Assembly (NCBI GenBank): GCA_003254905.1
Contig: QANU01028969.1
Location: forward strand, 248,001-312,000
Length of the DNA stretch: 64,000 bases
DNA from: Nissolia schottii
Taxonomy: Eukaryota; Streptophyta; Magnoliopsida; Fabales; Fabaceae
Direction of reading: 5' to 3'
Within the stretch, counting starts at the first letter, position 1. Each line of letters opens with the position of its first letter. The translations under genes and the position numbers were made by a program. The notes beneath the pieces are model-generated. The model was not told the origin of the DNA and did no database searches. It worked only from the letters and a program-made list of their open reading frames with translations. Shown here piece after piece: positions 12,966-24,526 of this stretch.

Positions 12966-13679
12966 ATGACATTTCACAAGTAATTGTCCACTCAAGCATC
13001 TGTAACAAGTAAACTACCATTGTTAAAGGTAGACAACCTCGTCTATTTTAAAAGAAAATCAACATTTTATCATCTTAATTTCATTTTAACCAACTTTCAC
13101 ATGATAGGAGGAGGATGGAGAGGATGACAAGTGTGGAAAAAGAGAAAGAATACAAAGGAAAAAAATAGATAAAGGTGATAGGACGAGGGTGAGGAGGATG
13201 ACGACGATGAAAAACGATGATGGAAACGAATTCAGAATTGGGGGCGCGTTATTTATAATTTTAAAAACTATACGGAATACGTATCTTGATCATTAATTAA
13301 GTATATTGAGAAAGTGTATGTATGGGATGGCATAAAAAATGTGTACATAGATATTTTTGCTTTTTCTCCCTTGCTTCTTTCGTAAATTATATAATCTATT
13401 AATTATCTCCCTATTATCTAACTTATGAGTACCGTGTTATATTTCATTTTTAACAAGGTATTAAAGTTTTTACCATTGCAAGATGATTAGATTTTATAGT
13501 AGACATGTTTATTTTATTTACAAAAATTAAATTTATTTTTATAAATGTTTATGAAATAATTCACAAAAAGATTTAAAAAATTAAGAAAATCATTTTAGAA
13601 AAGTCATGTGACCATCGTTTTATTGCGTAAAGATCATAATGTTGCTTGTATATATTCATGAATTTCAAATGTTATCGTC
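12966..13679. other. Intergenic, nothing supported
   Basis: AT-rich with a purine-rich patch at 13105-13220 (gga/gat repeats). No gene, RNA or clear repeat boundary was recognised. Confidence 0.5.
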
Positions 13680-14300
13680 ATGTCAGTTATTTTAGTTATC
13701 AGTTATCAGTTATCAGTAATTTTAGTTATCATGTTCTCATGTTATTTAAATCGTTTTCATGGGAGTTGAATCTATGATAGTACTATATGTCAGCAACATC
13801 CTATGTTGATCATTGGTACCGTTGTAGTTAGAATCAGAATTAACTATCAGGAATCTAGGGACTCGAAATCTCGGATAAATTAGATTACCATTACCTATTG
13901 AGACCAAGGTGCTTGGGTAGAGTGTTAACCAGCTATCAAGAATCTAGGGATTCTGATAGATCATATTACCATTAGCCATCGAGACCTAGGTACTTGGGTA
14001 ATGCATTAAAGCTAAACCACAATGTCCGGGATTCGTCTATCTAGATATCTTCTTACGTTGTTCTTTTAAATGATTTTACGAAAGCTTTATGACTAGTATT
14101 ATTATGTTTTTGTATGAATAATATTATATGTATTGCATTATATATGTCCAAGTTTCGAAACATACCATGGGTGTTGCGGGTGAATACTCGCATACTGAGG
14201 CTTTCCCTAGAGGTTCTCACCCCTCAACTACTCCCTCCAGTTGCAGGTTAGGATGTAGAAGCATCAGAGCATGGAGATATAAACCCTAAACATAAGATTT
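13680..14300 (+). mobile_element. LTR fragment of the same family as the solo LTRs
   Basis: Carries the family landmarks in order: two partial copies of the internal unit 'atcaggaatctaggga...acctaggtacttgggta' (about 13847-14000), then 'aaccacaatgtccgggattcgtctatctaga', then 'gttctcacccctcaactac...cagcatggag'-like sequence near 14210-14275. The 5' part and the conserved 3' end are missing, so it is truncated. Short TTATCAG iterations lie at 13690-13730. Confidence 0.6.
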
Positions 14301-14854
14301 CAATTTAATTCACGTTAAAATTCAATTCTCAATAGAATTGAATTCAATTCTATATAAAATAAAATAAAAAAACAAAAGTTTTTAAACGAATTGTTAATTT
14401 GATTAAATCTTATGATCATAGGTACGTGTTAAGAGGGGAGCCAAATTTTTTTAATCCATGATGAAAAGTATATCTCCAAATCTATACATAGCAATTACTC
14501 AATTTTGGTTCAAACCCATTTTTGGGCCGTGTGTCCGAATAGAAAAACAATTTACTAGAACAATTAAAAACCAATCTATCCTCTTTTTGTCTCTCTTGTA
14601 AAAAGTTCACAATGTTTTACTTTCTAGTAGCTCGTTTTGATCTTCAATATTCCTTATTTTTATATGCTTTGTCAACTGGGCATGCTCAAAAATCAACTTG
14701 AATTAAGCTAATTAAAAAATGTTTCGAATTATTGAATTCATCTTTAGGCAATTGCAAAAATAATTGTCTTCTCAACCTTTGGTATTTTTTCTTCAGAAGT
14801 TTTTTTTTTTCATTGGTCAAAGTATTTTGACCAGTGAAATATATAATAAAGAAA

Positions 14855-15362
14855 GGCTTAATTATGTTTTTAGTCTTTCTAAAATTTCAAAGTTTGGTTT
14901 TAATTCCTGTATGAAAGTTTTAGTCCCTGTAAAAGTTGAAAGTTTATTTTTAGTCCCTGAAGCTGGATAGGAGTTAACGGCACTGACGTGGCCGCTAATG
15001 GCGCTAACGAGGCACTGACGTGGAATAACCCAAAATATTAAAATTTGACCCATACCCACCAACCTATGTCCACCCGACCCGATTTTAATTTAAAATTAAA
15101 AAAATATGAGGAGAGGGTGGGGTGGGGTACGGGTTGGGTCCGGTGGGCATAGGTTGGTGGGTATAGGTCAAATTTTAATATTTTGGGTTATGCCACGTGG
15201 CACACCACGTCAGTGTCATTAGCGGCCACGTCAGCGCCGTTAACTCTCATCCAGCTCCAAGGACTACAAACAAACTTTCAACTTTCACAGGAACTAAAAC
15301 TTTCACACAGGGACTAAAACCAAACTTTGAAATTTTACGGAGATTAAAAATATAATTAATCC
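14855..15362. mobile_element. MULE-type MITE, 508 bp, palindromic, 9-bp TSD
   Basis: Nearly the whole element is an inverted repeat. GGCTTAATTATGTTTTTAGTC at the left pairs with GATTAAAAATATAATTAATCC at the right, and the inner 'acccatacccaccaaccta' pairs with 'taggttggtgggtatagg'. A perfect 9-bp direct repeat ATAAAGAAA flanks it at 14846-14854 and 15363-15371, the size made by Mutator-like transposases. The arms contain 'tagtccctg' and 'ctgacgtgg' blocks and the centre is GC-rich. It has no coding capacity. Confidence 0.9.
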
Positions 15363-15371
15363 ATAAAGAAA

Positions 15372-16868
15372 TGATTGGACCTTGGACTCTCACCAGGTCT
15401 TTACATACATATCTTTCTTGAAGTGTATATGAATGGAACGTGTGTTGAACACAGCAATATTGTTTTCGGTCGAAGATGAAGCCCTTTTTAATTAATGTAA
15501 ATTTCAAAGTCCAAAATAGCGATGGGCTAATTCATAAGAGGAATTTGGACAACATAATTTAACCCATACCTCATCATTGAAACAGCAGCTGATACACAGA
15601 TTCGTGTATTTATTATGCTTGTACATTAATTACATTCGTTTATTAAAACAATTAAAAAAATTAACAAGTATCAAGATTTAATAATAAAAAATTTTAAAGT
15701 TTTTATTATATTTAATGCATTGAAATGTTAAAATTTTTATCTTTTCAATGATAATTTTTTTTTAAAAAAATCCTTAGTCAGTATTTTAATGGCAAGAGTG
15801 AGCAAAACTCATAAAAAATTATATCCAAAGAAAAAAAATAAAAAAGAAAATCCATGGTTATTGAGATTCCATTTCCATCCTTTTACAGTGTTGACTATAA
15901 TATTAGCATTATCAATTCTAGAAAGTAGAACGTTAAAACAGTCAGAGACAGCGCAATCTTTATCCTCATCCTTAAGAGAAATGTTCATCAAGCTACGAGC
16001 ACCGTCATAAGAGATAGACATTCACCCGTGCAAGTATCTCCATATTACACGTGTTATGCATCGTTATCGTTAGAGTTGAAGAAGCCAAGAAGGTTGGTGA
16101 AAGATTACATTTTTAATTAAACAGTTTTTTTTAAGGTAAGTTTTTTTAGCAAACAGTTGAGAGATAACATATATTTTTAATTAAAGAGAAATCACATATA
16201 GCATATTTATTGTGTAATATTATCTTAAAATTTCTAACCTGTTTTCGTATGTAGGAACTTTCTATTTAGTGATTTCAAAAAAATATTTATGTTATTTAGT
16301 AAAGTTATCAAAGACCATAGAACTTTCTATTTAGTGATTTCAAAAAAATATTTATGTTATTTAGCAAAGTTATCAAAGACCATAGTTTATGTAAAACAAG
16401 CTTATTACAATTTTGAAGTGAACGATTTAAAAATTTCAACATACTTTTATGCAATTGAGCAATTTCTTTTACTGGAAAGAATTTTTCATTCATAGAAGAA
16501 TTAATGAGACTTCAAAATGGAAAGAGATACACTAGATTTATAATTTAATAAGATTATTCTACCCTTTAAACTAACCAACCATGCGTGATTTGCTATTTAT
16601 TAGAAGATTATTAATATTTAATGGTGTGTTTGTTTTGAGATACAAAATTTCACTCCTAAGAATCACATTTACAAGAATGTGATACTTAAAAATGTCATTT
16701 GTAAATCTATTAAAAAACTTGTTTGTTTCACTAATAACATTTTTGAAAATATTTTCTTAGATTCTCAAAAATATATTATAAACATGTTTAGTTGATATTA
16801 CATATTCTTAAGAATATGTATGTCAATTATTAAAATACCCTTAACAATAACGAGTAGAATTCTACTCT
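15372..16868. other. Intergenic, no gene supported
   Basis: AT-rich. Opposing open frames at 15789-16021 overlap one another and neither is recognisable. 16620-16860 has 'gtgtttgttttgag' type sequence typical of old dispersed repeats. Confidence 0.45.
16255..16384. repeat. Perfect-like 2 x 65-bp tandem duplication
   Basis: The 65-bp unit beginning 'gaactttctatttagtg' at 16255 recurs at 16320 with a single visible base change (tagtaaag to tagcaaag), so it is a recent local duplication. Confidence 0.9.
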
Positions 16869-18624
16869 CACTACTACCACAGCAAGAAAAAAACTATTTT
16901 GCAGTAGTTTAAAACAAGGTTTTGCGGTGGGACCACTAAATGTATTTTGCGGCGGTTTGAAACTGCCGCTATACACAATTATCTTGTGGCGGTTCTAACC
17001 GCTGTCAAAGTGAAACATTATTAAAAAATTAATATTAATGACAGTTTTAAACCGCCACTGATACTTTATATATTAGAAATAAAAATCAAACAAGGGAAAG
17101 ACAAGAATAATCAGCATAAAATGCCCATTTATTTGATTTCATTTCCATAAATTGTATATCCTAAAACATCCCCCATAATATTAAAAGAAAAGTTATATAT
17201 TAATTAAAGACAATACATGAGTGCAGTTGTTCAAAGCTTGAAACTATTTAAATTTCTTAGTAGTTAACTACGTCTATGGAACACAGTCAAGGGATTGAGT
17301 GTTACTAACCAAGTGAAGAAACTTTGGAAACATGGAAACATCTATGTTATTGATGGACCTTTCGACATGTATGTATAATTGAACCTCATCTAGTAGCTGT
17401 AGCCTGAAGCAAAAAAAAAATAGCAATAGAAAGCCATCATTAAAAAAAGAATAGCTAAATTAACGGCTACTTTGCTATAAAAGGGTGAATAATGTAGTGA
17501 CTATCATAAAAGTGCACTATACAACTAATCAAGCCTAAACTGCTGCAAACTGGCCGCTGCTAATCAACTAAACATCCCAAATCCACCTGCTTAATGAACA
17601 CATCATACCAACAGCATGGTCTCAGGCCTACACAAGATCAAGATAAATAAACTATTACTACATAAGTTATACATCAAATGTAAAACTAAGAAAGTGATAA
17701 GATACCTTTATAATGGTCTTCCCTTTTGCTCTGAGAATGAAAACTGCCTGAGGCCACCATCAAATGCTTGCATAAAGTGCATTGGTTCACAAGAATGTCA
17801 AAAGGTTAGCAAACAAAACGAATAAGACTAGTATAAAAGTTAGCCACAAAAGAAGGGAGAAAATGAGGGGGGGAAGGAAATAGGGACCAATTGGTTTTAT
17901 GTTGCTTATCATTTGACAATTTAAAGTAGTACTGCATTTGTACAAGAATAAAATAGTTCACTACTTGGATAAAGTAAGAGTGGTGCAAACAAATATATGA
18001 ACTAATTGTGAACATCATAGATTCAGTGATATCAATGCTTAAACAGGAGAAGAGTGGCAATTAGAATCCTAAATAATTTCCATTTAAGTTATGATCCCTA
18101 CTAAAACAACTAATCATTTCAATTGGGAAGTACCTTTAACATCAAAGGATGCTTGTGCTTCCACCAAAGAACAAGTCCAAAACCAAGACCTACAAGTCAG
18201 AGACATCCCAGACTCAAGTCAAAACCAGGAATATATATCAAATTTCAGTACATGTGAAGGTGAAAGAGACACAAATTGAAGGGGGGAAAGAGGAATCATA
18301 AAAGAGAAATGTAATTATTTTAAGATAAACTTCTAAACACAGATATTTGGGGACTTGATGTTTAACACATTAACAATATGAGAGGCAATGAAAGAATTGA
18401 AAGGCAATAACCATAAGGCAAAACTAGCTTCTTTCCTATGAGCATATGAAAGGCATGATTCTTTTTCACAAACATAATAACTTCAATCTCACTTTGATCA
18501 ACATCATTTCCAAAGATTTCTCTTCTCCTTTATCTTCCACCATGAAGCTCAATATGTTCTTTCAAATAGACTCCAGGAATAGCTTTACTATCAATTCCAA
18601 AGATGTAATGCTAGCTAGACTATA

Positions 18625-21393
18625 TGTAACAACCCTAGAAATTGTCATCGGCACACAAGGAATTAGTTCCTTTACGAAAGTCTCCTAATGTGATAATCAT
18701 GAAAAACTCGCAGCTTTTACAAATAAATAAAGAGGAAACTTTTTTAAATAAAATTAAACATCATAATATAAATAAAATAAGATCCTTTACAAGATACGAT
18801 ATTTATATTAACAAAAATATGTTACATTTTGCTTGTAATCTACTAAAGCACTCTATAAACTGACATGAATGTAAACTATCTTGATACTGAAATAACTGAA
18901 TAATACTTTACCACAACATGAAGCTCACCAAGAGTCCAAACTGCTAAGGTCTATTGAAAGAGCTGCGTGTCTTTATCAAGGGTATCTGAAAAAGGTTGAT
19001 GGGGGGTAAGTCATCGCTCAGTGAATGACAAACCCTACTGCAAGATGGGACAGTTCGTAACTATGACATGCAATGCAATATATAATATATATCAAACATA
19101 AAACATTTATGTAATAATAACTAATACATAAAAGCATTTGAAAAGATAATTCAGTTGGAAGTTCTCTAGATAGACGTTTCGAGCATTACGGTTTTGCTTA
19201 TGATGCACTATTCTTGACACACTACCCAAGTATATAGGCCATGATAGTTGGGGATATACTACCCTGAGACTAGGGATGGGAATAGGCCAAGTCAGTCCCT
19301 TAACATCTTAGGCCTGTCTCGTTAATTTTTGGCTTGAGTCTGGCCTGTTAATTGTCATAAGCTATTTTTTTAGCCTGACATGGCCTGTTTGGGAGGTTTG
19401 GCCTGGCCTGCAGCCCGATAGGCCTACATGTGTATATTTTTTATTATAAAAAAATCTATTGTCTGGCCTGTTACGACAGCCGGTTACTGTGACCTGTTAC
19501 TGTAGCCTATTACTGTGGCCTATTACACATTCAATAAAACAACATTCAACAACAATAATCAATCATCTTTTTGGATCTAAACCCGAAACATATATGACCA
19601 ATAATATTCAAATACCTTACAAGATCTATGTCCGAAACATACAAGACCAATAATATCCAAATACCAATTAAACATAAATTATTTTCAACATACAATACAT
19701 AATTGGGAACATAATTAATGTCACTAAACTTTGAAATAAAACCTCTCAATTAGATTTCTCGTCATATCTTGTCAAATGTGATATCTCACCATTAATTAAT
19801 GAGGTATGCTCCATACATGACATAAGCAACAAAGAATTAATGGTTAAAGATCATACTTAACAAAAAATCTAATTGATAGGATCCATATCCAAAATTTGGG
19901 AATCCATTTTATTTATAAATGAAAAATTATTTAATTAGGAAGTCATGGGAATGTGAATTGACATATGAATTTCATGAAAAGTTAAAATAAGAATTGATTT
20001 GATTTTGAAATCATTCCATTTTAATTGTAAGGCATTTAATTGATTTGATTCCTAAACCAAATGGTTTCAAAGTCCGTGAAGATCAAAACTCATAGCTTAT
20101 GAGTTTAATTTAGGGTTTGTTTAAAAAGAAAAATTAAAATAATAAAATTATATTAATAAATATGATGACACCTAGTCGTTAATTAAGGCATTGCCGTGGT
20201 ATAGTGAATGTCTCTAGTTCGAGTTTTAATGAAGGTAATGTAAGTTTATTGTTTTAGTAAACCTATATAAACATATTTATAAACAGGTCAGCACACACTA
20301 CCCAAGTATCTAGCCCAGTTAGGGATACACTATTCGAGTTCCTATACATAACATGACTTAATATTATTAAATATTTTATCTTGAAAAAATATATGTAGAC
20401 TAAGATCCCATGCTTAGGGAGGTGTGTGGATAGCTTAAATATCAAGTCTTGTCCTAGCCAGAACCTTTTCTTAACAGAAACCTTCTCCCGCCATAATCTT
20501 TCCTTAACCATAATCTTTGTTAAAGGTTTCAAGTCATTCTAAGCATGTGAATATTTATATCATTTAATATTAATCATACACACGTAACTTTATTTAATAC
20601 AATAAAATAGGTAGTCCCCTATAAATAGTTTCATGACTATTTAAAATGGTTTCATAAATAAGGAGTTTTAAAATAAATAATTATAAGAAAATAACTAATT
20701 AAATCACTTCATTAATTAAATGAAAGAATTCTTAATAATAACTATCTTCATAAATACATAAAATAAAATACTAAATTCTACGTCCTAGGATTTCATAAAA
20801 CATGCATAAATAAAAAAATTCTAAATTAAATAAATAAATAAATTTAAAAATAAATTCGTGGTCTGAAATAAACTGTAAAGAAAGCCACTCACGTGAAAGT
20901 GACTGTCTGCTAAGGAGCACTAAACTGGGAGCTTCTCACACCCTACGTGGAGGTGCTATATTAGAGAATGGGAGATGGATTTGAGAGGAAAAACTGAATT
21001 GAGAATTGATTGAAGGCTGTTAGCCTTATATAAGAATGCACATTTGTTGCTTGCTGTGCAAGATAGCCAACTATACACATGTGAACAATAACAAACTTTT
21101 AACCACTAAACCAAGCTAACTTAACTAACTTTCTCCTATGCCTATAAGTTAAGTAACTGCCCAAAATACAAGTTATTTTGGATCTAATATGCTACTTCTC
21201 CACAAACGGAAAACTAGAGGGAGAAAAGAAATAAAAATAACTGGAGCGAATAGTGTCACAAAAGTGGGACAACTCAAACTCTTGAGTGAATTAACAAGTC
21301 TAAACACTTACGGGAATCTTCTATATATATATGAGGAGGAGACCCCCTTCTATTGCTGCATCTGGTGCGCCGAATTTTTTTTTTGTTGTGACA
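18625..21393 (-). mobile_element. Solo LTR, minus orientation, TSD CTATA
   Basis: Starts TGTAACAACCC and ends TTGTTGTGACA. A perfect 5-bp direct repeat CTATA lies at 18620-18624 and 21394-21398. Reverse-complemented, it follows the same landmark order as the solo LTR at 41399-43382: a TATA-like region (about 21025), an 'agtttagtgctccttagcag' block (about 20905-20930), an internal 'ggatatactacc...gtgcatcataagc' unit (19195-19265) and a conserved tail 'gaactaattcc' type near 18660. No internal retrotransposon domain accompanies it. It sits inside the CACTA element. Confidence 0.85.
19262..20286. mobile_element. Insertion inside the solo LTR (third nesting level)
   Basis: The internal tandem unit of the LTR ('cacactacccaagtat...tagggatacact') occurs at 19215-19262 and again at 20288-20335, with about 1 kb of unrelated DNA between them. 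The left part begins CTAGGGATGGGAATAGGCC and is rich in GGCCTG, as in some hAT-like elements. A small tandem duplication lies at 19570-19665. The right part (about 20110-20245) resembles the right arm of the foldback element at 46.4-46.55 kb, so more than one insertion may be present. No clean target duplication was found. Confidence 0.5.
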
Positions 21394-21967
21394 CTATAAT
21401 CACTCCACTGTCACCAACGTGGCACTCGACATTGTAGATCACAGCTTCTTCGCAAATGAATCTAAGTGGAAGGACGTTGTAGATTACAGTCGGAATCGCA
21501 GTAGATGGACTCCTTAGTCGGCGACAACGAAGCTCTCCTTAGTCTACGATGATGAAAACCTCCTTAGTCGAAATCGACATCAATGGTGGCCAAGTACAAT
21601 CGGACAACGTCGTCATTGGCAGCGGCAACGAAGAGCGTCTCCGACAATTAGCTGAGAGTGAGAGCGAGAGTGAGAGTGTTGGAGGCTTGGGCTAGGTTAG
21701 GTGAGAGTGAAAGTGATATCATGATGACATAGAAAGTCTAGAAGGGTTGATTTACGATCTTTTTCTTTTTTAAAATTTTTTAATTACAGCGGTTAACTTC
21801 TAAACTGCTACAAAATAATTTAATTAGCAACATTTTACAGGAAAATTGCCGCTAAATGATTAATAATCAACAATAGTTGCGACTAACGGCTGCAAAATTT
21901 TAAGTGGAAGCATTTTTTCCTAAACGCCTCTAAATGACTGTTGCTACATCACCTTGTTGGTGTAGTG

Positions 21968-22602
21968 TACTACTACTACAATAATAATAATAATAATTAC
22001 TATTATTATTATTTAAAAATTAAAATTACATTTTAAAAAAATAAAAATAAACAATTATAAATTTGCAAAAAATTGCCAACTTATACCAAATAGCATAAAG
22101 CTAAAAATTAATTTTTAAAATGTTCAACTCATCTAAATTAATTAAATAAGGCGCTAAAAAGATAAAATAAAGTCAAAATAACTTTTACATCATTGTAATA
22201 AAAGATAATCAACATAAACATAACAAAATATAATAATTGCGTAATATTGTTAATGTGAGAAGATACGCGCTAAGAAGAAAAAATTTGGGGAGAAAAACTA
22301 AATAACAGTGAGGATAAATTGGTTTTAACTAAATAATAGTGAGGATAAATTAGTACTTTTGTATATTAATTTCATTCCCAAAACATGAGAATACAATATT
22401 TCCAACCCCTGACATGGAAATGAAAAGTGATAGGAACTTGGGTAAATAAGTTTTCTAGGGATGATTTATTCCTGAAAATAAATTTACATATCTTGAAACA
22501 AATGTAGGTAAAACATTTTCAAGCTAACGTTCTCGAGAATATTCAAATAAATATATATTGAAACAAACATCTCATCAGTGTACTAATATGGAGTATTTTT
22601 TT
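21968..22602. other. AT-rich spacer with (ATT/TAA)n
   Basis: A microsatellite of TAA then ATT units spans about 21980-22012 and forms a small palindrome. No gene seen. Confidence 0.5.
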
Positions 22603-23640
22603 TAAGGGTTGATTCTATTTTTAGTCCCTCATAAATTATAAATTTTTTGTTTTACCCCTCATAAATTTTTTGTGAGGAAATCGTCCCTCATAATTTTTTA
22701 GTCTTTACCATCCATTTGGACCATTAACGGTTGGCGTGATAGATAACTTAGCAACGTGGCAGTCATGTACCATGTACACGACATAGGGTTAATGCAGTTT
22801 TTAGTCCCTCATAAATTGTGAATTTAGTTTTTATACCCCTCGTAAATTTTTCATTAGGAAATTGTTCCTCATAAATGTTTTTGTTAGGAAATTGTCCCTC
22901 ACAATTTTTTTATTAGGTTTTAGTATCGGTCATCCTCCATTTAGGCCGTTAATTACTGACATGACAGTTAACATGGTCATGCGGTAAACACAATTGACTC
23001 ATTATTTAAACTAACCCACCCAAAAAAGAAATTCATCTCTCTCATTCCCTCCCACTCTCTTCTTGCTCCCGTTCTTTCCCACCTCACCACTATGGTTCGC
23101 CCTCACTCACATCCGACTCACTCTCCTCTTTGCCGTAAATGTTTATGATGAAGATGATATTTTTTAATTTGGGCCATAGATCACGGGTCACAGGTAGGAC
23201 ATTAATTGATGGTTGGGTTTAATAGTCATGTACATGACATGCGTTTGCCACATAGCCAAGTTAACTGACACTTTAGCAGTTAATGATCTAAATGGAGAAT
23301 GACATGGACTAAAAGTTAACAAAAAAATTTATGAGGGACTATTTCCTAGCAAAAACATTTATGAGGAATGATTTTCTAACAAAAATTTTATGAGGAGTAA
23401 AATACAAAATTCGCAATTTATGAGAGACTAAAAACTGAATTAACTTTATGTCATGTGTGTGACACAATATTGTCATGTAACCAAGTTAACTGTCACGTCA
23501 ACCGTTAACGTTTGAAATGGACAACAAAGACTAAAACATAATAAAAAAAATTATGGGGGACAATTTCCAAACAAAAAATTTATGAAAAGTAAAATACAAA
23601 ATTCAAAATTTACAAGAGACTAAATATATATTTAAACCAA
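22603..23640. mobile_element. Composite palindromic MITE of the 'tagtccctcataaa' family
   Basis: The outer arms are GGGTTGATTCTATTTTTAGTCCC at the left and a matching inverted end 'gagactaaatatatatttaaacc' at the right. Inside are a second left-type arm (22788, 'gggttaatgcagtttttagtccc') and a second right-type arm (about 23400-23435), so two related elements appear nested. Repeated 'ttaactgtcacgtcaaccgttaacg' and 'taacttagcaacgtggcag' blocks match the inner part of the 353-bp MITE at 60953. I found no clean target duplication here. Confidence 0.6.
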
Positions 23641-24230
23641 TTTTCAATTTAAACATGTGAATTTAATATTTTATCATATTAAAATGAATTATTTTAAAAA
23701 AATATGAATTAAATATTTTTATCTTAGACCAAAATCATAACTACTATTTTGAAAATAATCTTAACACTATGATTCTCAAAAAACAAAAGTAAATATTAAT
23801 AAATAAATTTTATCTTTACTCAAATATATATTTTAAAAATTAATATAATTCATTACACATACTAGAAAGTATAAACAAATAAATTACAAGGCAAGATGAG
23901 TTGGTAATAAAGGTCCTCTCATGTTTTTTACTAAGCAAGGAAAGCTAGATCGTTACTTTTTGAACATAAAATAATTTTAAAATTCGTGATTTACATTTAC
24001 TCCAACATAGATTTGAAATACGCAAAGAGAGGATTAATCATTACTGAAAAAAGAAAAAGTACAGAGAAACAAAAATCACCAATTGAGTGGAGAGACACAC
24101 ATGATACCCTTGCAATGGGTTCCAATTGTTCACATAAGGACAAATAAGATGGGTACAGGTAAACTCCGTAATGCAGGCGCAACGCGATATCATCTCCAAA
24201 AGGCAGTTAATATTCGGACGACTGACTCAT
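23641..24230. other. Intergenic DNA upstream of P5CDH
   Basis: AT-rich to about 24060, then more balanced toward the promoter. No gene was recognised. Confidence 0.5.
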
Positions 24231-24378
24231 TGATACGTGGAATTATTCTGACATGCTATCAGAAACGATCACGTGTCCATGGTAGGTCCTAAAAGCTTGC
24301 CATAGAAAAACGATCTCCGAAAGCCACGTGCTTTTCTCATTTTCGATTTTTTCTTAACCCTTGAGACGACTATAAATA
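24225..24378 (+). promoter_or_regulatory. P5CDH promoter: ACTCAT, ACGTG elements and TATA box
   Basis: A TATA box TATAAATA lies at 24371-24378, about 150 bp before the ATG. Upstream are CACGTG at 24325-24330, CACGTGTC at 24270-24277 and ACGTGG at 24235-24240; ACGTG cores are ABRE/G-box sites for bZIP factors. TGACTCAT at 24223-24230 contains ACTCAT, the proline/hypoosmolarity element known from plant proline dehydrogenase promoters. Motif matches are direct; function here is inference. Confidence 0.7.
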
Positions 24379-24443
24379 GGAGCAACGGAAGAGAAGAGTT
24401 CCAATCTCACACTTTTAACACTCACAACTCAACTCAACTAAGC

Positions 24444-24445
<2 letters not shown>

Positions 24446-24474
<29 letters not shown>

Positions 24475-24480
24475 AAGAAG
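24446..24480. repeat. (GA)n microsatellite in the P5CDH 5' leader
   Basis: A GA-repeat tract with one interruption, between the TATA box and the start codon, so probably transcribed. Confidence 0.85.
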
Positions 24481-24526
24481 TGAGTGCTGTAAAACCTAAT
24501 CAACATTCAACCCAAGCACCAAAACT

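Larger units (their letters stand above)
16869..21967. mobile_element. Non-autonomous CACTA (En/Spm) element
   Basis: The left end reads CACTACTACCACAGCAAG and the right end, reverse-complemented, reads CACTACACCAACAAGG, matching the CACTA terminal pattern. Both subterminal regions (16890-17065 and 21780-21950) contain degenerate copies of a GCGGTTT...AAACCGC motif, the transposase-binding subterminal repeats typical of CACTA elements. No transposase is visible. The expected 3-bp target duplication is not clean (TCT against TAC), so exact ends are uncertain by a few bases. Without the nested LTR the element would be about 2.3 kb. The internal regions 17070-18619 and 21399-21780 show no recognised gene. 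Confidence 0.7.

Noticed and set aside
15247-15507. 86-residue minus-strand frame and its partner at 14764-14970
   Set aside because: Both read through the arms of the 508-bp MITE palindrome.
18625-21393. Complete LTR retrotransposon rather than a solo LTR
   Set aside because: No gag, RT or integrase motifs and only one LTR between the CTATA duplications.
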